Source: Amphiura filiformis (Eukaryota; Echinodermata; Ophiuroidea; Amphilepidida; Amphiuridae). Taken from it: a stretch of 64,000 nucleotides of DNA. The stretch covers positions 46,331,613-46,395,612 of the forward strand of contig NC_092637.1 of the NCBI RefSeq assembly GCF_039555335.1, written 5' to 3'. Below the pieces are notes generated by a model. That model was not told the origin of the DNA. It searched no databases and saw only the letters and a list, made by a program, of their open reading frames with translations. A program made the position numbers and the translations under genes. This document shows, piece after piece, positions 22,501 to 31,664 of the stretch. Each line of letters starts with the position of its first letter. Positions within the stretch are counted from its first letter, which is position 1.

Positions 22501-24392
22501 TTTCGCCTGTTTTGTCATACGGTTGTAAATTCAATGAACTATGACTTTGCTAAAGGGCGTTTACAAATTGACATATTGCAATCTAAACAATACGACAGCC
22601 AAGCATTCGTGATTATGGTATAGAAACCACAAAATTATGGGATGAACAATGCCGTTAATATATTTTTGAAGGAGTTTATCTTATAAGCAACAAACCTTTC
22701 GCATGCTCCCAAAAGTGTCCTTCACGTCGATGGAGCTATCCATATCCCCGCCGATTTCTCCATTACCAGGTGCTCCTGGTTTATTGGCATTCTTGCTCAA
22801 GTCTGTATCTCTTACGCAAACATTAACACTTGGATCTTTTGGTAGAAGTGCCATTGGTAAAGCAGCTACAAACAGAAAAATCCCAACTATAACAAACCCA
22901 ATCCACCAAGCGCCGATCCATCGTGGGTCCCATTGTGAAAGTCTTGGAACTTTGTCTTCTGGGATGCGTTCAAAATCAACATAATACTGCACTGCAAAAC
23001 TGCCAAGGAAGTACCCTAAAGCTGGTCCACCGACAAATATCGTACTGTAAAATGCTGAAAAAAAGATGGAAATAGCATTTATAAATAATCTGAACCTGAT
23101 GAAGAAATACCCCTAAGCAAGTATGGTGGATTCAGGGGCGCAGGGTGAGGTGCAATCATCAAGTTAACATATTAGTATATTAAAAATAATTTTTCACCAG
23201 GTTCGCCGTCGGAAATCATAAAGGAGACAAGCATTAAAAGTGATCCCGCCTGGGAATCGAAACCAGGACCTCAGGTTTTCTGCATGTCTCCTTTATTATT
23301 TCCGATGGCGAACCTGGTGAAAAATTATGTGTATTATATATAATTCCCGTCGATCATGCCACTATTAGTTTTGCTGGTTGACAACTGCTTTGAATTGTTT
23401 TTAGGTTGTCAATGGCTGTCTAAACCACTCTGAATATGTATAACAATATTACCATCATAACTATCCACTCGATACATCAACAGTTCCACTGGAGCGAGAG
23501 AGGTGTTAGAGGTATCAACACACACAATATCTATGAAGCGTAACACTCCTTTCTCTAGGTGGAACTGGTGGGCGTATTGAATAAATAGCACGATCCACAC
23601 CGACATCGCCTGGCTAATAATTACTTGGTACAGCAGAGATACTAAAATGAATACCTGGGATCGATAAACGTGAATGTGCTATGCACGATTTGATATTCAG
23701 ATGATAAATCTTTGGATACCGGGGTAGAAAATGATGAATATCTCCCGTAATTGACCCAATACACACACATATTGTACATGGAATATACACCGTGACCATA
23801 CGTATGCTAGCATACAGCATCATCACCACCACCACCAGTATCCTGCTCCACCTTCCATACACTCACTGAACTTCTCTCTTTTCTACCTTTCTTCATTTTC
23901 AAAAGCTGTTATGCAGACTTACCCTGTAGATCGTCGACCAGCGACGAGTGCATCTGTGTCCAGCGGTTCAGATAAAAAATGCGGCAAGGCGGTGAAAATG
24001 TTTCCCAGCGCCATCATCACAAAGGACACAGCCATCACCGTTGGCCTACTGACTCGCTCAGCATAATATGTAGTGAAAACAACTAATATGGTTCCACTTA
24101 GGCTACTTAAAGTCGCCAGAAATGCGGATTGGGAGCTGGATAGTCCAAACCGGCGCTCGAAGGATGGTAAAATGGCGCCAAAGTAAGCACCACGCATGTA
24201 GATAGGCACACAAACTAACCAGATGATGAAAACGACAAATGGTGGCCATCGAAGCCACTGCAACCAGGAAGGTGACCAAAAAGGACCAAAGCCACATTGA
24301 CCATCAGGATGCGAAGATTGCTGCAAGTACTTCGGAGTTGGTGCCTTCCTAGAATCTGAGCCAGATTTCTGGTTTGAGCTGACTTCCGCCAT
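13330..24392 (-). CDS. SLCO-like: Organic anion transporting polypeptide (OATP, SLCO family)
   Basis: Exons in order: 24392-23923, 23054-22696, 18782-18618, 18412-18214, 17439-17304, 16514-16306, 14535-14471, 13568-13330. OATPs are 12-helix plasma-membrane carriers of amphipathic organic anions. The family signature DPRWIGAWWIGFV is present in exon 2, and a Kazal-type Cys-rich loop (MDCNFNCGCN, PVCGADDVSYLSPCNAGC) in exon 5. Phases agree from exon 3 to the stop at 13330. They do not agree between exons 1 and 2 (2 versus 1) or exons 2 and 3 (0 versus 1), and the conserved helix region with the GxTYxDD-type motif is not found, so at least one exon is missing or unrecognised. Introns carry many inverted-repeat elements. 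The gene may be functional with unseen exons, or broken. Confidence 0.88.
13680..14222. mobile_element. Inverted-repeat element in an OATP intron
   Basis: Left arm TATGCCAAATTTGGGATATG is repeated inverted on the right (AATGCATTTCCCAAATTAGG then CAT). The subterminal GTGCATTATGACACATCATT also pairs with AATGAGGTGTCATAATGCGC. The duplicated gene copy lacks it at the matching place. Two related half-sites lie near 26790-26840. Confidence 0.65.
14471..14535 (-). CDS. OATP 65-bp exon
   Basis: Reads NTETEIRTVTLGLTKFAQNS, matching the family block RSVxxEDRSFALGxQFxxxR. Acceptor TTTCAG, donor GTAAAT, phases 2 and 1 agree with both neighbours. The matching exon in the dead copy is split by a transposon. 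Confidence 0.82.
14595..15110 (+). repeat. Repeat with hammerhead-like motif and two 140-bp units
   Basis: At 14704-14736 the order CTGAAGA, a 7-bp stem (GAGCAG with CTGCTC), GAAAC and GTC matches a hammerhead ribozyme core with one core change (CTGATGA expected). Downstream, a unit containing GGCCATCGAACTTTGCCTG recurs about 150 bases later as GGCTATCGAACTTTGCCTA. Probably a remnant of a retroelement end. Confidence 0.5.
15281..15518. mobile_element. Palindromic MITE, TTTAGGACACTTTG ends
   Basis: Left TTTAGGACACTTTGCCCTTT, then GACCTATC; right GATAGGTCAAAGGACAAAGT, then GTCCTAAA. The centre is A/T only. In an OATP intron. Confidence 0.75.
15618..16255. mobile_element. 638-bp MITE flanked by TTAA
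   Basis: TTAA stands at both ends (15614-15617 and 16256-16259). Terminal GGGATCTGGAATGA pairs with TTCATACCCCAGCCC. Inner inverted blocks include AGAAGGACATTCTTCGTATT and GCCGACGATCAATTGAACAA. TTAA flanks point to a piggyBac-type origin. Fragments of its end lie at 29053-29150 and 54190-54270. Confidence 0.75.
16306..16514 (-). CDS. OATP exon after the Kazal domain
   Basis: Reads YSSTYSDCTCVQTPPMATF, then GLCDREDSCETNLYIAVFLF. The NYxxCSC and GxCxxxC pattern followed by a membrane helix is typical of this part of OATPs. 209 bases, phase 0 to 2. The dead copy is 8 bases shorter. Confidence 0.86.
16957..17250 (-). mobile_element. tRNA-derived SINE, copy A
   Basis: On the minus strand the head has a tRNA-like A box (TTAGTTCAATCGATAGGGCG) and a B box GGGTTCGAACC, followed by a body shared with 43037-43340. 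It lies in an OATP intron. Confidence 0.75.
17304..17439 (-). CDS. OATP Kazal-domain exon
   Basis: Reads LDGMDCNFNCGCNSNIFRPV, then CGADDVSYLSPCNAGC. The Cys spacing is that of the large extracellular loop of OATPs. 136 bases, phase 2 to 0. Copy at 53002-52867. Confidence 0.92.
18214..18412 (-). CDS. OATP exon, AGVNNEY block
   Basis: Reads GAVLIPAATLGLNVSGFVCR, then a helix and CKNPPIAGVNNEYAT. It matches the family helix 8-9 region ending CxNxxIAGVTxxY. Phase 1 to 2. Confidence 0.88.
18484..18592. mobile_element. Partial copy of the GAAGACCTGAGCGC element
   Basis: The right end (TTGAGGGGCCAAATGGACTT then GGTCTTCTTGCGCTCAGG) matches 52600-52852. The matching left terminus is absent. Confidence 0.65.
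18618..18782 (-). CDS. OATP exon, helix 7 region
   Basis: Reads GFIPVIKRIIRRPLLIFYLL, then a helix and KYFRIEFAISGKRAALLNG. It matches the family KxLLxNPxF and KYxExQFxxSxSxAxLLxG blocks. The acceptor (TTTGATAG) gives phase 1, which does not fit the phase 0 end of 23054-22696. Confidence 0.82.
18956..19096. mobile_element. 141-bp MITE with GGGACGCACCATTAGATAT ends
   Basis: Perfect terminal inverted repeats, TTA on both sides, and a centre with poly-A and GCCGCCTTCGGCGGC. It is the shortest complete member of the family also seen at 816-1051 and 46436. Confidence 0.85.
19145..19807. mobile_element. 663-bp element built from a TACGCCACTATGGAATACG motif
   Basis: Ends CAATTCGTCGTCCGTATTCC and, inverted, CAATTCGTCGGCTGTATTCC. 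The motif TACGCCACTATGGAATACG or its reverse occurs about nine times, and a long inverted repeat (arms about 85 bp) spans 19427-19603. No open frame. Such motif arrays usually act as transposase binding sites. Confidence 0.75.
20025..20993. mobile_element. 969-bp element built from a CACTATCGTATGTG motif
   Basis: Ends CAGTTCGTCGGCAGAGTGCT and, inverted, CAACTCGTCGCCAGAGTGCT, nearly the same terminal bases as 19145-19807. The motif CACTATCGTAAGTG or its reverse occurs about twelve times, often as back-to-back palindromes meeting at GTGCCAC. No transposase frame seen. Confidence 0.75.
20994..21890. other. OATP intron sequence, nothing recognised
   Basis: No exon or element end supported between the motif-array element and the dispersed repeat at 21891. 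Confidence 0.35.
21891..22030 (+). repeat. Dispersed CpG-rich repeat, also at 50336-50480
   Basis: ATTCTATTACCCCCACGACC through GCGCACTGTGATTTGTTG and on to CAAAGCGC recurs at 50336 with few differences. Its base composition resembles the CpG-rich tails of the foldback elements, so it may be a tail that lost its palindrome. Confidence 0.65.
22243..22404. repeat. Foldback palindrome with GC-rich apex
   Basis: Arms contain ATCCTTTACACG and AATAATGTGTCC; the apex is TTCGGCTGCGCCTC between ATGGG and CCCAT. It has the same design as 5218-5401 and 47567-47745 but unrelated arms. Confidence 0.75.
22696..23054 (-). CDS. OATP exon with family signature
   Basis: Reads FYSTIFVGGPALGYFLG, then FERIPEDKVPRL and DPRWIGAWWIGFVIVGIFLF. 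The DxRWxGAWWxGF signature is diagnostic. A hydrophilic loop follows, ending DTFGSMRK at a GTTTGT donor. Starts in phase 1, ends in phase 0. Confidence 0.93.
23188..23327. mobile_element. 140-bp inverted-repeat element with a tRNA-like arm
   Basis: Ends TTTTTCACCAGGTTCGCC and its inverted copy enclose a sequence that, on the minus strand, reads CCTGGTTTCGATTCCCAGG, a T-arm and B-box look-alike. It occupies the interval where an OATP exon is missing. Confidence 0.65.
23923..24392 (-). CDS. OATP first coding exon
   Basis: ATG at 24392 reads MAEVSSNQKSGSDS. Then CGFGPFWSPSWLQWLRWP, a helix (FVVFIIWLVCVPIYMRGAYF) and two further helices ending NIFTALPHFLSEP. A likely acceptor (TTTCATTACAG) lies about 30 bases upstream of the ATG, so a 5' UTR exon is probable. 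Donor GTAAGT, phase 2. Confidence 0.88.
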
Positions 24393-24423
24393 GCTTGATA
24401 TACTTTAACTTCCGATTGCTACT

Positions 24424-25321
24424 GTAATGAAAAATATTGAATGATTGTGTTACAGCAAATAACATTTAAAGTAAAAGAAATTGTAATTGTGCATTGACAA
24501 AATTGCCCAGATTTTTATGATGTAGCCTGATGTTGTAAAGCCGTTCCCACGAACCCCTAAAATCATTAAAAAAACTTTATTTATTTTTGATGTAGCTGCA
24601 ACGATTAGAAACTTAACATAGTGATTTAGGTATCTTTTAAAGACCTTATTAAAAGTATGGCTGCTGATATGTTCTGGGTGGTGCGAGAAAAAGTGCAAAA
24701 AGTGGACTTTTTCCGGGGGTGTGAAAAGTGGACCTTCTGGACCTCTTTTGATCAAAAAAAAAAAGTATAAAAGCTTGATTTTTTTTCTCGCTACGCTTGC
24801 AAATTAGGATTTTTTTTGGATTTGTTCATACTTGGGATTCAACATTTTTGTTGATATGTGATAATTTAAAGTGTTTGTACACTGTACGTGTATAGAGTGC
24901 CTTGGGCGTGGTCCACACACCAATAAACATCGCCTCACCATTTACTAATGGAAAACAAGAGACCGCAAAATCATCTGTGCGTGGAAGCGACGATTTCCGG
25001 TAACGAATATAAGTGGGCAATTAGTTTTGGCACCACTCGGTACCAGATCGGAGAATCTGATCGAATCTTGACTCAATGAGCCTTGGCCGACCAGTACCTC
25101 CATTGACTGAGTGAAACAATTGCGGACTCATGTTAAAAACAACAACAACAACAACAACAACAACAAAACAATTGGATTATTTTACAAAAGGTCCGTTGTC
25201 CCTAGCTTAGTCACTGCCTTTGGAATTACTTCTTTTCTCCCAGTCTTTAAATGTTTCTTCCCTTTCACTTCATTCAGTTAGTCAGAACTTTCATTATTTT
25301 TTGTCTTCAATATTTTTGTCA
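24424..25321. other. Upstream flank of the OATP gene, no further gene
   Basis: Contains an (AAC)n stretch at about 25140-25165. No promoter element could be named from sequence alone. Confidence 0.35.
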
Positions 25322-26172
25322 ATTGAGAATGACGCCTCATTGGAATAACGACCGCTTTCTTCAATTTCCAGCAAGCACAAATGTTTTCGACATCATTCAC
25401 AAAAGGTTAGAAAAGGTTGTCAGAAAACGGTTAAATGTCGGGTTATATAAAGTGTATATAAAAGGTTTAAAGCGTTTTCATAACATTCAAAAACATTTTT
25501 ATTTTGATAACTTACTGCAAATATTCTAACATATCATTATTAAAGTGTTGACAAAATATTTTTCAATATCATTTTAAAAACATTAAACAATATTTTTGCA
25601 GTGTGCTTTCATACAGAACGTTTAAAACGTTTTCATGACCTTTATATAACCCGACATTTAATGTTATTAAAACGATTTTACCGAAACCAAAAACCCAAAA
25701 TATAACCTGTTTAAAGCATTTTAAAAACGTTTTGTGTTTGCTGGGTTGGGAATGATTTTTCTTTATAATAACGACCGTTCTCTTCACTTGGAAATGACAC
25801 CTCTTTGGAATAACGACCGTTCTCTTCAATTGAGAATGACGCCTCTTTGGAATAACGACCGTTCTCTTCAATTGAGAATGACGCCTCTTTGGAATAACGA
25901 CCGTTCTCTTCAATTGAGGATGACGCCTTTTGGAATAACGACCGTTCTCTTCAATTGGGAACGACGCCTATTTGGAATAACGACCGTTCTCTTCAATTGG
26001 GAATGACGCCTCTTTGAAATAACGACCGTTTTCTTCAATTGAGAATGACGCCTCTTTGGAATAACGACCATTCTCTTGAATTGGGAATGACGACTCTTTG
26101 GAATAACGACCGTTCTCTTCAATTGAGAATGACGCCTCTTTGGAATAACGACCGTTCTCTTCAATTGGGGAT
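25322..26172. repeat. 42-bp minisatellite, about 11 units, split by a MITE
   Basis: The unit contains GAATGACGCCTCTTTGGAAT and AACGACCGTTCTCTTCAATT. One unit lies left of the element at 25367-25745 and about ten lie right of it. Because 42 is divisible by three and the unit has no stop in some frames, long open frames appear on both strands; these are not called as genes. Confidence 0.9.
25367..25745. mobile_element. MITE with CCAGCAAGCACAAA ends, inside the minisatellite
   Basis: Ends CCAGCAAGCACAAATG and, inverted, CCCAGCAAACACAAAACG. Interior carries ATGTCGGGTTATATAAAG and its inverse plus many AAACGTTTT blocks. Same family as 48821-49514. Confidence 0.8.
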
Positions 26173-26960
26173 GACGGCGAACCCACCGCTGTGTCCACAA
26201 CTTCCTACTCCCTCTCAAAAATGGCGATTTCCTATTACAAAGTTTGCATGCTATCGCTCACTACGATCATAGATTATGCTACGATAATAATGTTTAAGAA
26301 ATAATGGAAAATATAATGGAACAGGAGATCTCCTTCACCGACGCATCGCTGCAAGGTTAGCCCCGCTAACGACATACCCCGGGCGTCATACATGCATATT
26401 AATTTATTGCGTTGAAGTGTTCATGATCATGAATATAATGGAGTTGACGTTAATGGGTTATATTTTCTACAATTTCATACTACAATCATTGTTCCGGTTG
26501 GAGGCACACGTATGCCCCGGTAAACCCCGGGGCTGCTACGTGTTCAATAACATGTTAATTGATAGCTAAGAAAACAATAAAACACCGGTCAATTTAATGT
26601 AGTAAGGTCCAGATTTGAAAGTTGCACTTACATATAAATTTGTACAATACAAAAACACTCAGATATCATTACACAGATTTTGTTCCATTACACTGAATGC
26701 AAAATCAATAGAATTTACTGCAACTTTCAGATCTTGAGCTACATTGATTTAAATGTACGCTGTGACGTCAATATTTAGTCAATTGCTAGAAATGAGGTGT
26801 CAAAATGTGCAGAAATAAATTCTGCTTCCAATGCATTTTACAGATTTGTAATACAATCACACGTTTTTGAATAATGGTCATTATTTAAGGGGTCAGTTAT
26901 TTTTTTGAGAGGTTTATATACCATATCCGCGATGAATATTAAAGGTTGCAAAAGCTAGAA
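26173..26960. other. No gene recognised
   Basis: Spacer with a half-site (GAGGTGTCAAAATGTGCAGA, about 26792) of the element seen at 13680-14222. Confidence 0.35.
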
Positions 26961-27424
26961 TAAGAACGCGAGATGGCCGAGCGGTTAAGGCGTTGCGCTG
27001 TCGACCGGGAGATACGATCGACGAGAGTTCGAGCCTTGGGCTTGCCTTAAGTGAAAATTCTCCTCCCTCCCAAAAAGTTCCTATATGGTCGGTAATCCTT
27101 CAATTAAGTTCAGTTACAGAATTTATTTGTAGAATTTCTTCTCGCCCCCATACACTGCTTAGCACGTGCAGATATAGGTATATAGTATGTGTGCGATGTC
27201 CTGTGGTTCGGAAGTCACGTAAAGCCGTTGGTCCCGTGTTCAGGAGGATTCATCCCTGTGCACGTTAAAGTGTTAGAGCTATTCGAAAGAGAAGTGAGAT
27301 CATCCCCGGTTATGATATCTGCACTCAGTCCCAGGTTCCTGGATAAGTTGGCGTTTAATAGTACAGCTAAGTCTGAATCTGCCGACTCAACCAAGAAAGA
27401 AGAAGAAGAAGAAGAAGAATATGA
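26961..27424 (+). mobile_element. tRNA-derived SINE, A-rich/GAA tail
   Basis: The head has the A box TGGCCGAGCGGTTAAGG and a B-box-like AGTTCGAGCC. The body contains TGTGGTTCGGAAGTCACGTA and CTGTGCACGTTAAAG, and the end is a GAA microsatellite at 27395-27420. The T-stem does not pair, so it is not a working tRNA gene. Confidence 0.75.
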
Positions 27425-27504
27425 AAATCAACTGGTTTTCTTTGCAAAGGTTGTGGTATGGGGAACAGCCCATGAGTCCGATAGTTCATTAGCCTGGAAA
27501 TGGT

Positions 27505-27665
27505 TAAAGTTAGGGCTTAGGGTATTTTAGGTTAAGATTAGGGTTAGGCATGAGGTTATGGTTAGGATTAGGATTAGAGTTGGAGTAAGTGATAGGGTTA
27601 GGGTAAACGATATGATTAAGAGTTATGGTTAGGTTTTGGGTTAGGTTTAGGGTTAGGTTTAGGGC
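27505..27665 (+). repeat. Degenerate TTAGGG-like array
   Basis: GGGTTAGG, GGATTAGG, GGTTAGGTTT and similar words follow each other for about 160 bases. Directly follows the SINE region. Confidence 0.7.
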
Positions 27666-29050
27666 TTAGAGTACAGGTTTGATTGGAGTTCAGTTCAGTG
27701 TTTGGATATAAAAGAAGTTATATTGACTTTTCTGACTACTATAACCCTTCCGACTTTCAAATGTAACCTCAGTAACAGTAGGCCTACCTCAGTATCATTT
27801 GGAGATTTATTTTTTAATTTTCCTCAATAAAAAAAAAAATCACAATTATAGGTAATCTACAATATAATACAATTATGATGAAGATATGTGACCCGTTACA
27901 GCGAAAGGTACCTATGTCGGCTGCTACATGTGTCTCATTTTCCACATTGTTGTCAGAAAATATCAAACAATCATGACAATGTGGCGGTCATTTCAAATCA
28001 TCGTCAACGAAATCAAGTCAACGAATGTCCTCTCATTGTTAGTGGGTGGCTAGACAAATACAATGCTTTTGTAACCCACCACTTGAACAGGAATTAGCCA
28101 TAGCAAACAAAGACAGGAGCTGTATAACAAACAGTTCTAGGTACAGGCTTATTATCCTCTTCAACAATAGGATTAACCAGGCGGCGAGTGGCATGATAGA
28201 GCCGGCAACTTGTAAAACCGCCCGGCCGTATGGCATTTTCCATATACTCGGTAAGTTGTGTGGGGTTCATTATCGAACCCCGACGGTTTTAGCTTGTATT
28301 TACATTATTTATTAACATAGGCCTATTTGTTTGTGATATTTCAAGCGTTTTAAAATTTCAAAATAATCCCATTCAATTACACGGTTGACGATGAAAATTT
28401 ACTGAATTTAGAGGATGCAATGCGACCACCACCTGGGATTAACGATATCAAAGCAATGTAATAATAAGTACATACCTGCACGAAAATAAAAGCAACGATA
28501 GACAGCTGAAGACATAAGATTTCCCTTTAGGTGTGTCCCTTGTCAATTATCAGTCGTTAATGATGTGAAATTGTTCGGACAGTTAAATAGCACTTGAGAC
28601 CTTTTCAACTACGTGGGCAACAACAAAGGAGCTGCCCACCTAGATGAAAAGAATTTCACTTGTTATTTACCTCCCTGACCGTTATTTAAAACAATAGTGA
28701 CAAAAACAAATTACGCAAAAATCCTGCGATGCGCTTATTGCATATCATGGGTCAAGTGTTGTAGGTCTTGGTCTGGAGAACATCTCCAGTACCCTTTCTT
28801 GCAGGTTCCGGTCACCGAGACCTCGAGTCTAAAGCCTTGACCAAAAATAGCATATTTGCCTATTGTTTTGTCATTTTAACGAGCAATCAAATTGAAAGCT
28901 TACCTTTTCAATGTTTTTAACAACAATTTTGTCTAAAATTGTGTTATATTTTACTATGATGTGCATGGTGTGGGTCTTGTAATCGGAGACACAGTTAAGA
29001 ATTGTGAACTTCTTAAGATAACTTAAGGGTTTGGACAGTGACGTTATCAC
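27666..29050. other. No gene recognised
   Basis: Short open frames on both strands overlap and show no domain signature. Confidence 0.35.
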
Positions 29051-29052
29051 GT

Positions 29053-29460
29053 TTTTTGTGGGACCTGTGAGCACATCAGACATATCGAATTGCATTTTGA
29101 ATAAGAGTGATGTCCTTCTGATATCAAATAATTTTGATCCTCTTCTCCGTTTGATATGAAATGAATTTCATGGAAGTATGATTTATTTACGCGAATTTTG
29201 ATACCTCATTCGCCCAATGCCGTTAAATATTAAAACACAGTAATGTTTTTAAAGCAAACTACCCGAATTCAAAATTTACAGTTTACAGCGACCAATGGTT
29301 ATTACGCAAGTATTGTGACATGTAATACCGACCCGTCATAAATTCCTGAATTCAAATCAATACAAATAATTGCAACTTTTAAATTCGGGTATTTTTCTTT
29401 AAAACACAGGCTGTGTTGTTATTCCATATCTATTATATGGTCTTGCATTTCATACACCAT
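29053..29460. repeat. MITE fragments
   Basis: 29053-29150 matches the end of the TTAA element at 15618 (GACATATCGAATTGCATTTT, TGATATCAAATAATTTTGAT). 29155-29440 matches the interior of 38073-38535 (TGATTTATTTACGCGAATTT, CGGGTATTTTTCTTTAAAA). Confidence 0.6.
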
Positions 29461-29562
29461 TAGCCATCCCAATACTAGTTTTCAGATGTAGTTCGTTCTA
29501 ATTGCGCTTTAAATATTGACCGCAATTGAACCATGTTAACACGACTTTCATAATAGAATCCT

Positions 29563-31593
29563 TATATTAGGGATGACCATCAAAATTTCATGTTGCCCCT
29601 ATTCCTATTTTCTGGTAAGAACTCATCAGCAGAAGTATTTTGGTGGTTAAATGGTCAAAATCGGTCAAAAACTTTTCGAATTATGAATTTTCAAAGTTTA
29701 CCATTCTGACCGGTCATTGGAACGAAATAAAATGACAAAGTCCAAAAATAGCAATGGGAGCAAAATTGATATAAGCATATGAATACATGAATACAAAAGC
29801 CACCTAAGTCCATGCGAAGTTATTTTGAGAGAAAAACCCGTGTATCATTTTAATTCCTTCAGTTAGATTTACCTGGTCAATATGGTAAGTTTTACGTGCA
29901 AATGAGTGGATTAACCTGTATTAGGTATGACGATTAGCATTTCGGGGACTTCGTGGGGTTCATTTTAAATTTTGGACTTTTTTTTTTTTTTTCTTTGGTT
30001 TTTTGAATCATATACAAAGACAACAATGTTAGAATGAGATTACCACTAGTAAGATAATACAAAATAAAGCACACAGGTATGAATAATGTTGATAAACATT
30101 CTGCCATGTAATAGAAACCACACACTTTCCTTTATTAAACCCATTTTTTGTTCAAAAGTCATTCTCTAGCAATGAATGTGTTACAAGTGGACTTTTATAC
30201 ATACTGGATTTCAATCAATGTGTTACAAGACTCAAATCATGGAATTGGGTGATTCTTTCATACATGCTATTTTTCACATGCCCAATAGACACAGAGAATG
30301 AATTTGATTTGTTCTTTCATGCATATGACAGGCCTATGTATAGCAACAATTTCCCATGCTTAACTCAATTTGGCCAAAGTATGGACTTAGGTGGCTTTTG
30401 TATTCATATATTCATATATTTACCTTTTATATTTCTTGATTTTAATATATATGCAAACATGAAACAAGCATATTGTGAAAGTATCAAAGGGTTTCTTATG
30501 AAATGGCACTTTACTAGTCAATAGCATACATTATTTCTTCAAACCGAGGCACTGAAATCATGCTTTTAGAAAACATTTGCTACAATTCATCCAAAATGGC
30601 TGAAATGGCACAAAATCAAAAGTCCAGGTGAACTTTTTTTCCACAACCATATAAATTATATACTAAACATAAAAAAATACTACTACAAGGGATTTTCAAC
30701 ATAGGAATCCAAACAATCAAGTACCAACATGCACAGCTTTGTCCTGATATCACTTTTGGGGTTTTAACAAAATGTTTAACCTCTACTGTGATTGGCAGCT
30801 GCATAAGGTATCTCTTTGATAGCTGATAATGCCCAGCCATTCAGCAAGTGGCTAATAACTGACCTTGATAGGCTTGAATGAACACTGTCATCTGCTTCAA
30901 AACCATCACAACTAGGACCTGGTCACTCCATAATGCTACAGGGAGCACAGTACGTTAACAATGGAGTGAAAGACTCATTATTGATTAGGCGCGTATTTTA
31001 AAAGTACAGCTCCTGTGCGTGTATAGCAGCAAGTCAGTGTAGATGGTATAAATATAAGAAAACGTTTGGGGTTGAAATCAGGTGAAAAATACATCAAATG
31101 AGCACGAAACTTCACATTTATGTTCAGAAAGGTATCTATTTAATATGACTCGAAAGATGTATGGAAATTCCAAAGGGAAGCTGGTGATTTATTTTCTAAC
31201 TCTTTTTACAGAGGGTATGATAGAGGTAATAACGGCAACTCTGCCAAATTACAGCTCAGTAGGTCATGGTTTTCATCTGATCTTATTGATCTGAATATTT
31301 TGTGCCATTCTGAGCAGTGCTGTACTTGGCCACTGGCAATTAAGCGCACTGTGGCGATGGACCAACTTTGACTCACACTTACAGAAAAACCAAATAAGTT
31401 ATGTTGTTGTAATTTACAGGATAGTTACAAAACATATGTGCCATTAACATCCCTAATTTTTACAGATGTTGAAAATAAAAGAATGAGCTCAATTTAGATA
31501 TGTCTGTGCAAGCAGTGCACAGTTGAGCTCCCTGCATGTCTATGGGAGTGTTCTAATCAACTTGATGGTTCATTGGTCATCCCTACTTATATA
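29563..31593. mobile_element. Possible 2-kb inverted-repeat element
   Basis: TTATATTAGGGATGACCATC on the left pairs with TGGTCATCCCTACTTATATA on the right. Inside, GAATACAAAAGCCACCTAAG (29791) is repeated inverted at about 30384-30416. No transposase seen. The terminal match is only about 17 bases. Confidence 0.4.
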
Positions 31594-31664
31594 ATGTATG
31601 TACAGAAACAAAATAAAAAACCTTTTTAAAACATAAATGATATATGCTAAACATTACTAAAATA

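Noticed and set aside
25322-26172. CRISPR-like regular repeat
   Set aside because: The 42-bp units are contiguous with no unique spacers, and the genome is eukaryotic.
25569-26272. Five long open frames on both strands with repeated peptides
   Set aside because: They are produced by a stop-free 42-bp minisatellite. No start context or splice support.
26961-27050. Functional tRNA gene
   Set aside because: A box and B box are present, but the T-stem and acceptor stem do not pair, and a SINE body with a tail follows.
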